A stretch of DNA of 64,000 bases, from assembly GCA_030549495.1 (NCBI GenBank), contig JAUIRK010000740.1, positions 116,049 to 180,048 of the forward strand, read 5' to 3'. The DNA is from Nectonema munidae. Taxonomy: Eukaryota; Nematomorpha; Nectonematoida; Nectonematidae. A program made the translations under genes and the position numbers. Shown here piece by piece: positions 24,140 to 36,360 of this stretch; position 1 is the first letter of the stretch; each line of letters starts with the position of its first letter. The notes under the pieces are model-generated. The model did not search any database, was not told where the DNA came from, and saw only the letters and a program-made list of their open reading frames with translations.

Positions 24140-26330
24140 CAGGTTATACTACTGGGAGATTTCAAAACTAAAGATAGATTTCAAAAAGGACCTGATTAGA
24201 GGTACTCAGAACATTTTGATGTCAAGCTTTTAGAGACAACACGTCACGAAAACGAGAAAAACTGCATATGATGGAAGATTTAGATTTATTGAATAAAATA
24301 AAACAAGTGAGTGGGTGTGAAATATCTATCAAAAATTGACATCTTGTAGGAGATCAAAGGGACATAGGAATCATCGAGAGGATACAATTCCAGTGAAATT
24401 CCATAAAAGACTTATATAGATGGATAAAATATATATAAAGGTAATAGAGATTTACTGATTTACATACAAGGATGAGTGAGCAAGAAGTATAAACAGAAAA
24501 AGAAGAAGTAAAGCATTACGCACAGAAAGAAAATCAGCCATGTAATGAAAATGAAACTAATGCAAAAACAAGAAAAATTTTTTACGGAAAAATGAAAAGT
24601 TTAGCGATAGAAAACAAAGCACAAGAAAGAGTTGAAGTTGACAAAATAAAAATGAGTAAAATATTATTATAATATAAATTCATGAAAACCAATTGAATTT
24701 TCTTACTCCAATAATCATGCATGTTATTGACAGTTTTACGCGAAACCTAGAATCTCTCAGCATTAGTGAGCACTATGAATTGCCTAAATTTAAAGCTCGA
24801 TATGAAGTAATGCGCCACGACTACAGAAAAGCTGACTGGTCATCGATAAATGCAGAGCTGGGATGGAGTAGAAATATTTTCAATAACATACTACAAAGTT
24901 GTATTGCTGAGTATGTACCAGTATTTAAGCGAAACTTGAAGGGTGGTGCTTCTTGGATTGATCGTGAGATCAAAACTAACAAGAAAAGAAAGTTAGGGGA
25001 TATCTTCAAAGTAACGGGTGATGATCATTGCTACGAAACATATGTGGGCGCACGCAATGCTTGAAAGCGTCAGACGTGGAGAAAAGGGTCCGCATACGAA
25101 AACAAACTCAGAGTCTACAACTTAGCCTCGCAGAATATATAAATAAGTTGGGAGGCGTTCTAAAATGAGACCGATGTCTCAACTTTAATTGACGAACGCG
25201 ATATTGAAATTGATATAAATGCTGTGAAAGCCCAAACTTTGTATGAACAGTATAAAATATGTATGAAGAAAAAGCAAAGCTTATAATGACTACAAACAGA
25301 ACACGACTTCAATCTTGACTAGGATACACTTCAAGAAAATGAAGTTGGAAAAGTATTGTACAAGCACTTCGTGCATCATTCAATGATCCCCTAGCGATAC
25401 ATGGATTCATGACGGGAAAATGTTGTGTCACCAAGTTACTTTAAGTTAGAGGAGATTGGTGTAATAGAATTGAAGCAGAGGAGGAAGTAGATGTGGTCTT
25501 TATACACTTTCCAAAGGCATATGATAGCTGGCATCAATGCCGCCCGAGGATGAAGTTGAGCGCAATGAATGCTGAAGGTCAACTCCTAAAATAGATTGAG
25601 CCCTAGCCGTAGCCAGAGAGAAGCCCAACCCCCCCCCCCCTCCCCCCTCAAATTTTTAGAATTAATAATATTTCTAGAAGAATTAAAACATTTTTTCATA
25701 AAATACCTTGGTGTCATTGAGCAATCGGAATTGTGATATTCAAAGTTATGTTGTGGCGGTATCTGAACAGCAAAGCCTTAAGTCGATGAAACACACGAAT
25801 GCAAACTCATAGCGAAACTTCAAAGGGTTATTTAATTTGTCTCAGATAGAATATGGAATAACAGCATTCCTGCCATATACAAAACGTGATATAATCAAAC
25901 TTGAAAGATGCTTGGTACTACAATGTTCCAAAGGCTTGGAGCTGTCAAAAGATTGATTCAGAAAAGTAAAAATGTCTACGATGGAGAATAGACAGCTAAG
26001 GAACGATTTATTCTCACATATCAAATACTGAAGGGGCATTTTGGTACTAAGACAAATATTGGTCTTAGACGAAAGACAAACCGTTCGTGACACAGTTCAA
26101 AATTACAACTGCGAAGAGCTAATTTTCTCAAATCATAAAAATATTTCAAATGAATAAGTGGAATCCATTGTCATTGTTGAGTCAGCATGTACTTTCAAGA
26201 AAAGTTTGGATCTCATGCTAGCTTAACAAAGTCGATTGCCTAAAGAAACACTGCTGTAACCGAGTTATATTTCTGTGTATTATTTGGCTCATACACCTAT
26301 GAACGGTTTCTGTCATTAAGAAGCGTATTC
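24140..26330 (+). mobile_element. Decayed LINE (CR1/Jockey-like non-LTR retrotransposon), ORF2 remnant
   Basis: Fragments in ORF2 order: an endonuclease-like LLGDFKTKDRFQKG near 24155; the endonuclease-RT linker in the frame 24693-25064 (HYELPKFKARYEVMRHDYRKADW, ending WIDREIKTNKKRK); an RT-like EEEVDVVFIHFPKAYDSWHQ near 25480 corresponding to the usual DVVFIDFRKAFDS block; and C-terminal pieces around 25830-26215. Stops and frameshifts are frequent and the YxDD block is not seen. A C-rich insertion at about 25600-25690 (CCCTAGCCGTAGCC, then C tracts) resembles a hAT-MITE end. Confidence 0.72.
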
Positions 26331-27476
26331 CATTTAAAATATATTTAAAAATAAAAATTGGAAGCAGAAAATTTCAATATCTAAGACTAATATAAGAAAT
26401 AATTCTTCTACTAAGATATAAAAGTGAATATCAAGACTAGAGACAGCCGGTTTGCAAAATTAGAGGCTGGCCTTCCATCTCTTTGTTTCAGGGTAAGGGT
26501 GGCATAAAGAGCCCACAAAATCAGTAGAACTGATTGTGAATTGGACACCTGGAGCGAAACATAATACCTTGTACTATCGCAGTCAGGGATCTGCGCTAAA
26601 AAGATGAGTTTGTTACTTGTAAATACAAATTAAACAACCTGAAATAAATAGTTTAGCCCTTATCTATCAGCCTACAAAAAAGTATTCATCAAAAACCCAC
26701 AAGATGTACACATATGTAGTTTTCTGAAAAAATACTTACAACTCTGAAACTCAAATAAAATTGATCAAATATTTTCAATAAACATTGATAGATAAAAGAT
26801 GGCATTTTAATCATTTGAAAATTTCCAGTATAAAAATCAATAAGGTAAAGATAGAACGATAAAATTATGAGTGGTTTTGGCAAAAGACTTTTGTAATTTT
26901 ATGAGACGGATTCATAACAAATTTTGCAACACCATTTAGTACTTTTTGAACAATTTTTTGTCTGACATTTTCTGGGCTCTTTACTTACGACAAAAATATT
27001 TTTTGTTAAATTTGGATTTCGTTCTGGAAAACTTATATTTATTTATTTTGTCCATATATAGCATTATTATTATGACGTGAAATTATATTTTTTCAGCTAA
27101 TTGGTATGCTAAATTTTTTGAAAATGCCCTTCGACCATTTTTGTATCCATTTTTTGCATAATCAAATAAGCATTGTGTGTAGAAACATCCTGAATATTTG
27201 AGAAAAATAAAAGAGGGTATCTATTTGATTTTCGGCGGCATGTAAAATCCTAGATCTTTTTATCCATATTATCTACACTACCTTTTTTATTGTAGTCCAA
27301 GATGATTTCTGGTTTATTTCATAACGGTTTTCGTTTACAATCTGTGTATTTGTACATTTTTTTATTTTTAGTCTTATAAGATGCTAAACTAATTTCGTAT
27401 TTATGATTGAATAAAAAAAAGTATACTGTAAAGCTCCCTACATTTAATTTCTCTGAACTTTGGTATTACATCTCTT
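26331..27476. other. Intergenic; weak SINE trace only
   Basis: Around 26490-26600 the string CATAATACCTTGTACTATCGC resembles the reversed SINE head (AATACCTTGAGTTATCG), suggesting an old copy. Otherwise AT-rich with no recognised feature. Confidence 0.4.
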
Positions 27477-28450
27477 CAGGGCCGTAGCGAGAAGGGGGAC
27501 CGGGCCGTGCCCACTCCCCCCCCCTCCCCCAACTTCCTCTTGTGCCCCCCGACTTTCAATTATTTTCTTCCTTTTTTACATTGTCTGAATTTTATGAGAA
27601 AGCCTAATGTTGAGAAAATATATGATGGAGGGAAGGTTCAAAGGATTATGGATCAAATATGGACAGGACATTTTGATTCAATCAACTCTATTGTCAAAAA
27701 CAACGAAATCTTTTATATCTTTTTGAAGAATGTTCTTTATCCAATAATAATCACGAAGTGAGTATCGAAGCTCAAAGTCTCTCGATGCAAATACAGAAAA
27801 AACAGTTCATAACATAACATATTTTATTAAGCAAAAAGAAGGTTGTTCAAACCTATGAAAATTGCATCTAAAAATAATAACTTCAAAGAATGAGATATTT
27901 GAGTTTTCACAAGACGAAATATCACAAGTGTAAAAACTTGAGATGACTCCATTGGAAGTCTAATCTATTTTTAAATATATTTAATGTTGGTGCATCGACA
28001 ATATTTTGAGGTGAAAACAGTTCATATTTGTTTTGAATCATATTTGTTAAAGGAATTTGAGAATATTTGTTCAAGCTCCTTAAAATTTTAATTCCTATTA
28101 ACACTTATGCACAGTTACTTAAAATACTCAAATACTCATGATATACTTTTTTAAAAATTTTATTTCTATGATGCACGAGAGAGAAAAAAACTTGATTCTG
28201 CTATCATATTTAGATTCATATATAAAAAATATTCATACTGATGAATTGGTTAAGAAATTTTCTAACAAAACAAGAAGAATCCAACTTTTTTGAGAGAGCA
28301 TGTAGTTTTTCCAAAATGAGATGTTTTTTTTCAATAAATAATTGTTTTATTTATTCATTACTTATTTTTAAAAGCATTAAATTGTCCAATTTTAAATCAA
28401 AATATCCAGCCCCCCCCCCCCCCAACTTCCAATTTCTGGCTACAGCCCTG
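27477..28450. mobile_element. Non-autonomous hAT element (974 bp) with perfect 8-bp target duplication
   Basis: Starts CAGGGCCGTAGCGAG and ends GGCTACAGCCCTG; both sides carry CATCTCTT (27469-27476 and 28451-28458), an exact 8-bp duplication typical of hAT. C tracts (27517-27535 and 28410-28424) sit just inside each end. It contains a minus-strand fragment of a LINE ORF2 tail (27922-28104, NIVDAPTLNIFKNRLDFQW) and no transposase. Confidence 0.88.
27922..28060 (-). mobile_element. LINE ORF2 C-terminal fragment carried in the hAT element
   Basis: PQNIVDAPTLNIFKNRLDFQ matches the conserved C-terminal 'WNSLP..VV.A.S...FK..LD..W' region of CR1/Jockey-type ORF2 proteins. It is antisense to the hAT orientation used here and lies well inside both termini, so it was either captured or inserted before the element last moved. 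Confidence 0.55.
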
Positions 28451-29409
28451 CATCTCTTCTATACAGACCTATAGTGCAGGTCATAGTCAAGCCATTAGAT
28501 AATAGTTTTAGTTTAGTTACCAAATTATAAGAGGAAAATACCTGTCAACGTAAATATTTCTATTTGTAAAAAATACGGTTCGCATAAGTATAGAACTACT
28601 TTTTCAGCTTTCATCTTTACCCCCATAAATAAAAGAACGTAATACAAAACTATTTTCAATATCACAAATTCTGGAAATTTTTACACCGTATCTAGCAGGT
28701 TTGTTAGGTATGTAACATCTTCCTGGAACATATCTCCGATAAGAGTACAGTTGTTCATCAAATGTAAGATTTATACTTGGCTCATAGAAGACCAGATTTT
28801 TATCAAACATATTTAAAATATACCTTACAACAGCTAGCTTATCTGAATGAAGGTTGTCATTTTTCTCTATCGTTTTTATCATCTAGAGCAGGGGTGGGGA
28901 ACCTGCGGCCTTCCGGGCCATCAAGCGCGGCCTTTGATATAAATATTATTTTTTATAAAAACCTTGAATTGTTTTTAAGTCTGAAATCATTATACATCTG
29001 AAACTTATAATATACACCACACACATAGACGAAAGGAATATTAATTGTGTTCAGTGATGTCACTCCCAGAAATTGAAAGCATTTTTCTCTGAACCCAATG
29101 ACTTTTAACTTAACCGGTTTTATCCCAATGTCCTCATATGATGACACAAAATAGATTTTCTTTAATTTATGATAATTTTTTGTAACAGTGACAACGAATT
29201 TGAAAGAAGAAAATAGGATCTTTAATGAATAATGGGACTGCAATATTTTTTAGTGAATAGTGGCTGCAAAATGTCTTGCTTGCTGTGTGATACCACAATT
29301 GTAACGGTTAAGAAATTCAATGCACAGCAACATTACGCTCTTCATAAAGACAATAAATATGCCAGATTAGAGGGTGAGTCTCGAAAGCTAGCACTGAAGA
29401 AACTTAACC

Positions 29410-32400
29410 CTATTAGTGCTGGGGGGCGTAAAACTAAATAGAAAAAAATTTATAAACTTCACTAAAAAATTAATTGTAGAAAATTGGCTGAATCATATCC
29501 CTTCAAATTTTGTGACTTTTCCTAAAATCGCTAGCTGCATCTTTTGAAACCATTTTCATGGTAGTTGAATGACCCCTTCATGTCCAAAACTGTCAATCAA
29601 AATCAAAAATTAAAATTTTTCAGCAAAATTTTGACATTATCTGTACTTAACCTTATAACTTAGGATCTATATTATATAATACCCTGAAAATTTATAATTA
29701 TATACAGTTTGGAACGCATAACACTTTATATATTTAATTTTTTTAATAATCATGGCTACTTTTTAGAAAATGTCAATCAATATTTTGATTGATCAAAAAT
29801 ATATCTAATAAAATATACCTTCAAATTTTACATAAAATATATGTTTTTATACTAAATCGGTCATGCTGTTTTCATTTCTGGACTCATTTTTTACATTTAG
29901 GATTTGAAAATACCTATAAGTATTAATCAAATTTGCGGTTTACTTCTGAAATTTGTCTCCAAAAATATTCTCTTGAAATATATGTTTTTATACCAAATCA
30001 ATCATGCTGTTTTCATTTCTGAACTCATTTTTTACATTTAGGATGTTAAAATACCTATAAGTGTTAATCAAATTTGCGGTTTACTTCTAAAAATTGTCTC
30101 CAAAAACATTCATTCAAATTTTACATAAAATATATGTGTTATACTAAATCGGCCATGCTGGTTTCATTTCTGGACTAATTTTTTACGTTTAGGATCTGGA
30201 AATACCTATAAGTGTTAATCAAATTTCCGGTTACTTCTAAAAATTGTCTCCAAAAACATTCATTCAAATTTTACAATGAAATATATGTTTTATACCAAAT
30301 CAACCATGGTAGTTTCATTTATGGACTCAATTTTTGCAGTTTGAATTTGAAAATACATATACCGTATATACCCATGTAATGTTCGATATTTGAAGACCAA
30401 TTTTATGGCCTAAAAATTAGAGGTCGACCATTACATGGGGTATAGTTTTGGAAAGTTTGTCACGGATAAGCCTAGGCTTTGGATTTTCCGACAACGGAAG
30501 TCAAAAAAGTAATATTTTTTTCGCAGCAAATAAACATTAATAAAAAAATACAGAAAAGAAAAAATTACAAAAATTGAATATTTATTAAAATCCTTCAAAT
30601 GTACTGCTCTCATCAGAGCTAGCGAACATCTTCTTGAATTCTTCTTCTGTTAAGAGGTCATCATACGTTTCACTGCTATCAGCTTCTTCAAGAGCGTCAT
30701 CAAGGCTATCATCATTATCATCATACAATGCATCATCTTCAGTTCCACCCATAGCACATGAGCCCAAGCTTAATCCAGGCGCATAAGAGAGGCAAAGATG
30801 GAGGTCTCATATTACCACATTTAGTGAACGTCTTTTCACCGTTAATCATCCACTCATTCCATTTCTTTGTGACCGCATCTTTAAATGGGCGGTTGATAGA
30901 TACATCGAGTGGCTGTAATATGCTAGTTAGGCCTCCAGGAATTACTGCAATGTCAGTTTTGCTTTGTTTTACAGCTTTATCCACAGTCTCAACCAAATGT
31001 GAACGAAAGCCATCCCATACATACAAGAAGAGATTTTTCTCTTAATAGGGCGCCAGGCCTGATCTTCCATGCCTTGCTTAACCAAAGCTTACATCCTTCT
31101 TCATCCATCCAACCCTGTGGATGCACATGTATGATGACTCCACTGGGGAATTTCTCCTTTGGCATTGTCTTCCTCTTAAAAATTACCATTGGCTTTAATT
31201 TTGCCGCATCTGCCATGCAAGTCAGAACCACAGTGAACCGAGTTTTTTCATGCCCAGTTCTTTTTATTAAAATAGATTTAGTCCCAGCCTTATCAACAGT
31301 TCGGTTTGAAGGCATATCAAAATTCATAGGAGTTTCATCCATGTTTCTTTCCAATGTGACTTAAACTGCAATTGTTTTTCTTACGAAGAGTAATGACAAG
31401 TCTATGAAATCCAGTTATCTTTTCTTCCAATTCCTTGGGTTGCCTTTGTGCAATTTTAGTTCGTCTTCTAATAACCAGAGTATTCCTTTTCATGAACCGG
31501 GAGCACCAATTAGCACTAGCAACAAATTCGGTAATTCCAATTTTCTTAGCTTCCTTCAGGGCAAAAATTCTTATAGCTCCCCGTGATATTGCGAGTCCAG
31601 CATTACGATTGCTGGTAACCCATTCTTCAACTTTTTCTTCTAGATGTGGCCATTTGCAGCTCTTCCCACGATTGGCACATTTGTATGATGGCATTTTATT
31701 TAAAGTTTCCTTTTTCTTCCTCCAATCACGAACATTCTTTTCTGATATGCCATATTTTTTGCAGCTTGCATATTGTTGCTGACTTCAGCAACAGCGATCA
31801 CTTGAAGTTTAAATTTTGCAGTGAACTTTCTGTATGTATTTACTGGCATGCTGAAGGGTACTGAGTAAAAATATTTTGAGAACTTTTGATCTAAGAAAGA
31901 GTAACAGTACAATAGAGTTACACGAATAGTGCAATTGTGTGAAGAGAAATTAAAGAATAGAAATGAGTGGTTGAAGAGTTGAATGTGTGATAATGAAACT
32001 GTTCGCTAGTTACACAGCGCTTGCTTCGCAATCTTTCGGTAGTTATAACAAAGTGACTGTAAACAAAGAATGTTTTCTTTTTGTTTCCATTTCCCCCTTT
32101 TGTTGTAGTCACTGGTAGTTTTAATGACCTGTAGTGAGTATACAGGTATTTTATACATTTTATAGGCATACTCTAAGCTAATAGTTATTACCGGTAAATG
32201 TCAATCTTAGAAGAGGCTACGGTACCGACTGTTTGTTTTTTTATGAAATGTAGGCATAATGCCAAGCACTGAATGTTAACATAGCCTAGGCTTGGGCTAT
32301 TGTTAGAATCAAGACTCGAACATTACATGGAGTATATGTTAAAATCCAAAAATATGCAGTTAAAAATGGGGGTCGACCATTTCATGGGGTAGAACATTAC

Positions 32401-35059
32401 ACGGGTATATACGGTAAGTATCAATTAAATTTGCGTTTAGTTCTAAAATTTGTTTTTATAGCAAATAGATCATGATGATTTCATTTCTGAACAGTGTTTT
32501 CGCATTTAGGGGTTTTACTGCTAGTGTCAATAAAATTTGCGGTTTATGTCTGAAAACTATATCTCAAAATATTTTCTCTAATTTTACATAAAATATATGT
32601 TTATATATAACAATTCGACCATGATAATTTTTATTTCTGAAATCATTTTTTGCATTTAGAGGTCTTAAATGTCTGAAAGTGTCAATCAAATTTTCAATTT
32701 ACGTCTAATGTCTACAGAAATATTTTTGAAATTTAAATAAAATATCTGTTTTTATGCCAAATGGAAGATGTTGGTTTCATTTTTGGACTTAGGTTTGGCA
32801 TTTATGGTTTTAAAATATCTGAAAGCTTGAATCAGATTTGCGGTTTACTTCTAGATACTGTCTTCAAAAATATTTTCAAAAAAATAAAATATCTGTTTTA
32901 TACCAAATCGACTATGCTTATTTTATTTTTCTACTGGATTTTGGATAATACGGTTAAAAAATATCTCGAAATGGCAATTGAATTAGTAATGTATGCCTGA
33001 AAAACAGTTCTGTAAAAAAATTTCAAAAAATGGCTGCATATTAGGTATATAGTAAAAATATACTTTTTTTTTGTATATTTTGGCTTATAATACTTTCTAC
33101 AATCATCTTGAGTATGAAATATTTATTAAAAAAAATAAAACGTATTATAAAATCTTTTAAAATTTGTATGAGAGAAGGAACCAAGTTGAAAACTAATTGA
33201 AAAGAGAATATGTGATCAAAACAAATAATTAAAAAAAATATGTATCTTGACTAAATGGAAGATCTACCATGTTCTAATGAACTAGGAAGTGGTTTAATTA
33301 TATAATATTAGGGGCTTCAAAAAACATTTTGACAGTGAAAAAGAAGTTCCTCTTTTACAAATGAAAATTATTTAAATCTATAGCTTATCATCTAGGATTA
33401 CAGTTAACATTTAGCTAAGATGGGTAGGAAATCTGAAAATTTAGAATAGGTCAGATTTATCAAAATGGCACAGATGCCAAAATGTGAGAATTCAGTCACT
33501 ATCAAGATATATTTAATTTAAATTGAATTTGTCCATATTTTTCCTTTTGTGTCAAAGAGATAATTTTTTAGATGAAGAACGTTGACAACTTTTTGTAATT
33601 GAATAATCAACATCACGAATGATTCATCAGAAAAAAACCTTTGAAATGAGATTGGTTGACAAATATTCAGGCCTGATAATAAAATACACGATACTGATAA
33701 AAAAGTCTAAGATCATCAAGAAGATTCTTTGATCAGAATGCTTTGAGAGAGGATTTTATCCTTATAAAAAATTTTATCCTTATAAAAAAATTTTCGAATA
33801 CCCATTGAAGAATATAAAATTCTAATGAAAAAAGAGCTACCAAGAAAGGATCATCATAGAATGAATACCAAAATTACATACTGTAAATTATAATATGACG
33901 TAGAGACTACGAGCCGATAACGAATTTGTAGCCAAAAAGATGGAGGTCCTATCGAGTTACATAAGTTACTGTAAAATGAAATATTTTGAGTGAATTAAAC
34001 ACCTAAAGTTGGTTTATTAAATAAATTAAGAAAATAATTACCAGAAAAATACTGCAAGTAGAAGTTATTTTTATGTTTATAAATTTGACATTGATTTACA
34101 GGTTTAATCGATTTTTTGACAGGTTTTATTGATTTCATAAAAAATGAACATCACCATTAAATTCTGCATACTTGAAATGTATAAAAAACTTTAAGAGAAT
34201 AAAAATTTTAATTTTGACATTGGCTGTCATATTTAAATTGTTTTGTCAGGTTATATTTATAAAAAAAAAGGAATATAACCAGTAAACACAGCCTACTTGA
34301 AAATGGGTATATGTGTGTAAAATGCCATACACGGTAAACTTCATCACCTCCCTATACTTTCTATTAAACGTAATTCTCTAATTCAAAAAACCGTGCCTGA
34401 TCCTTTCTTTTTGGGATAAAACAATTTTTTTGACAGTTTTGATTGATTTTTATAAAAAAAAATGAATATCACCACTGAATTACGCATGCTTGAAAATGTG
34501 CATACATGTATAAAAAACTTTATATACTTATTTAGATAAAAAGTTACTTTTTGAGATGAGCTGTCACATTTAGATCAAATTTTTGACAGGTTTGATTGAT
34601 TTTCATAAAAAAATGATTATCACCACTGAATTCAGCATATTTGAAAATGGGTATACATGTGTAAAAAACTTTATATACTTATTTAGATAAAAGTTCCTTT
34701 TTGAGATGAGCTGTCACATTTAGATCAATTTTTTGACAGGTTTGATTGATTTTCATAAAAAAAATTAATATCACCACTGAATTCAGCATATTTGAAAAAG
34801 GGGTATACGTGTGTAAAAAACTTTATATAATTATTTAAATAAAAAGTTCCTGTTTGAGATGAGCTGTCAAATATAAATCAATTTTTTACAGGTTTGATAA
34901 AAAATGGACATCACCACTGAATTCAGCATAGTTGAAATATATATGTAACATTAGAAATATTTATAAAAACTTATTAATATCTGAGAAAAATAGGGGGGGG
35001 GGGGGCACTTTACGCCCCCCCCCCCCCCCCCCCCCCCCCGCCCAGCACTAATAGGGTTA
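29410..35059 (+). mobile_element. TTAA-flanked non-autonomous element, copy 2, with internal tandem arrays
   Basis: Inserted in the hAT coding region with TTAA on both sides (29406-29409, 35060-35063). Termini CCCTATTAGTGCTGGG are perfect inverted repeats for 16 bp and continue into G/C tracts; the right end has a run of about 13 G followed by more than 20 C (34992-35040). Inside are two satellite-like arrays: units of about 140-152 bp with AATCAAATTTGCGGTTTAC (29790-30350 and 32415-32960) and units of about 152 bp with ATCACCACTGAATTCAGCAT (34080-34960, about five units). No transposase of its own; the pogo element at 30362 is a later insertion. Confidence 0.83.
30362..32414 (-). mobile_element. 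pogo-like DNA transposon (innermost layer), nearly whole
   Basis: 2053 bp, flanked by TA on both sides, with ends CCGTATATACCCATGTAAT and, reversed, CCGTATATACCCGTGTAAT. The transposase is read right to left: MPVNTYRKFTAKFKLQVIAV (31840 region, N-terminal HTH), EEKVEEWVTSNRNAGLAISR (CENP-B-type HTH), MDETPMNFDMPSNRT (first Asp), MYVWDGFRSHLVETVDKAVK (second Asp) and SILQPLDVSINRPFKD (third Asp), then an acidic tail DDALYDDNDDSLDDALEEA ending at 30597. About four frameshifts separate these blocks, so it is recently dead. It interrupts a tandem array of the TTAA element. Confidence 0.9.
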
Positions 35060-36360
35060 AAGGTGGAAAGCAAAAGCAAAGATAATAGTTCCATTCTGTG
35101 TTACATCAAGGGAATGCTGCGACAGAAGCCAGCTATAAAGTTGCATATTTGCTTGGAAAAAAGGGTAAAACATTCACCGATGCAGAACTCATGAAGAAAT
35201 GTATTTTAGAAGTGGTAAGATGTGTATATCCAAATAAAGTTAACAAATATAAAGAGGTGTCAGAAGGACTAATACAGATCATTGTCTTGTAATGTAACTG
35301 AGAAACTCAAAAATGTAATCCAGAAGGAAAATGTGTATTACTCAGTAGCCTTGGATGAATCGACAGATTCCACAGATTCAGCACAAGTATTGTATTTATT
35401 GTGCATCTTAAAAGAGAAACCAAAGATCCAAGTGAACTGATTTCTTTTCATTGTATTTTACATCAACAAAATCTCTGTGCAAAATCTGTCATTTTAAATG
35501 ATACTTTGCAAGAACACATTCCCCAGTTTACGAAGGTAATGAGTGAAAATGAAGATATCTATGAATCTTTTAAAGAATACGGATCAATCTCTGTTTGAAA
35601 ACAGGCAAGATCCTATTGAAATTTGGAAAAAGGCGGTAGAATATCCTCGTCTTCATCGACATGCACGCCGATTGATTTCCTGCTTTTCTACAACATACTG
35701 TTGTGAATCCACATTCTCGTACTTGACGCAAATAAAGAATTCGCTGAGAACACAGTTGACAGATGAGCATTTGGAGGACCAATTAAAACTAAGAACCACT
35801 ATGTTGGAGCCTGATATCAAAATGCTTTCTCAAAAGAAGCAAACTCAAAGAAGTCATTAATTTGTATAAAAAGGACCTACTTACCTAAATGAAATATTTG
35901 AAAACTTCATATTCTCGATGTTTATACGTCTGTCTTTTTTTTATAAGAATATTATTAATTAATACTTGTATAAAATAAAATCCTAATTTTAATAATCTAA
36001 TAAAAGAACTTGTATAAGTTCTTTTATTAGATTATTATTAAATGTTGTACGAGGGGATAAAATAACTGAAAAAATAGTAATTTGTTCAGTGCGGCCTCTA
36101 TGAGGGACGATGAATTGTAAGGTGGCCTTCATTCACAAAAAGGTTCCCCACCTCTGATCTAAAGATATACAAACCAACAGTTGCTTCAGGCGATTTTTAG
36201 ATAAAGCTAAGGGGTAAAAAGTTTTACAGTCGCTTTTTTCATAAAAACAAGAAACAGAGGCAAATTCCAGCATCAAATTCTTGTCTATAAAAAACTTTCT
36301 TCTGAAGTACAAGAATCAGAATCACTCATTATAAATTTTACGAAAACGTAGTGCTAAAAA

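Larger units (their letters stand above)
28889..36156 (+). mobile_element. hAT transposon (ZBED/GTF2IRD2-like group) split by a TTAA element
   Basis: Termini CAGGGGTGGGGAACCTGCGG and, reversed, CAGAGGTGGGGAACC; flanking 8-mers ATCTAGAG (28881-28888) and ATCTAAAG (36157-36164) match at 7 of 8. Coding remains: MSCLLCDTTIVTVKKFNAQQ at 29268 on (BED-finger-like start), then after the insertion NAATEASYKVAYLLGKKGKTF at 35113 on, SVALDESTDSTD near 35345 (first catalytic Asp block) and the hATC dimerisation domain at 35660-35830 (CCESTFSYLTQIKNSLRTQL). Several frame changes and a shortened middle region show it is dead. Confidence 0.87.
28459..36360 (-). mobile_element. piggyBac-like transposase remnant, split by a hAT insertion (outer layer of the nest)
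   Basis: On the minus strand the N-terminus lies near 36332 (MSDSDSCTSEESF, a typical acidic piggyBac start) and continues to 36157; after the hAT insertion the frame resumes at 28882 with KLAVVRYILNMFDKN, INLTFDEQLYSYR and KPARYGVKISRICD, the piggyBac block around the first catalytic Asp. The reading frame stops at 28604. Most of the transposase between the N-terminus and this block, and all of the C-terminus, is missing. Terminal TTAA ends could not be placed. Confidence 0.72.

Noticed and set aside
30758-31782. Several plus-strand open frames
   Set aside because: They are antisense shadows of the pogo transposase, which has recognisable motifs on the minus strand.
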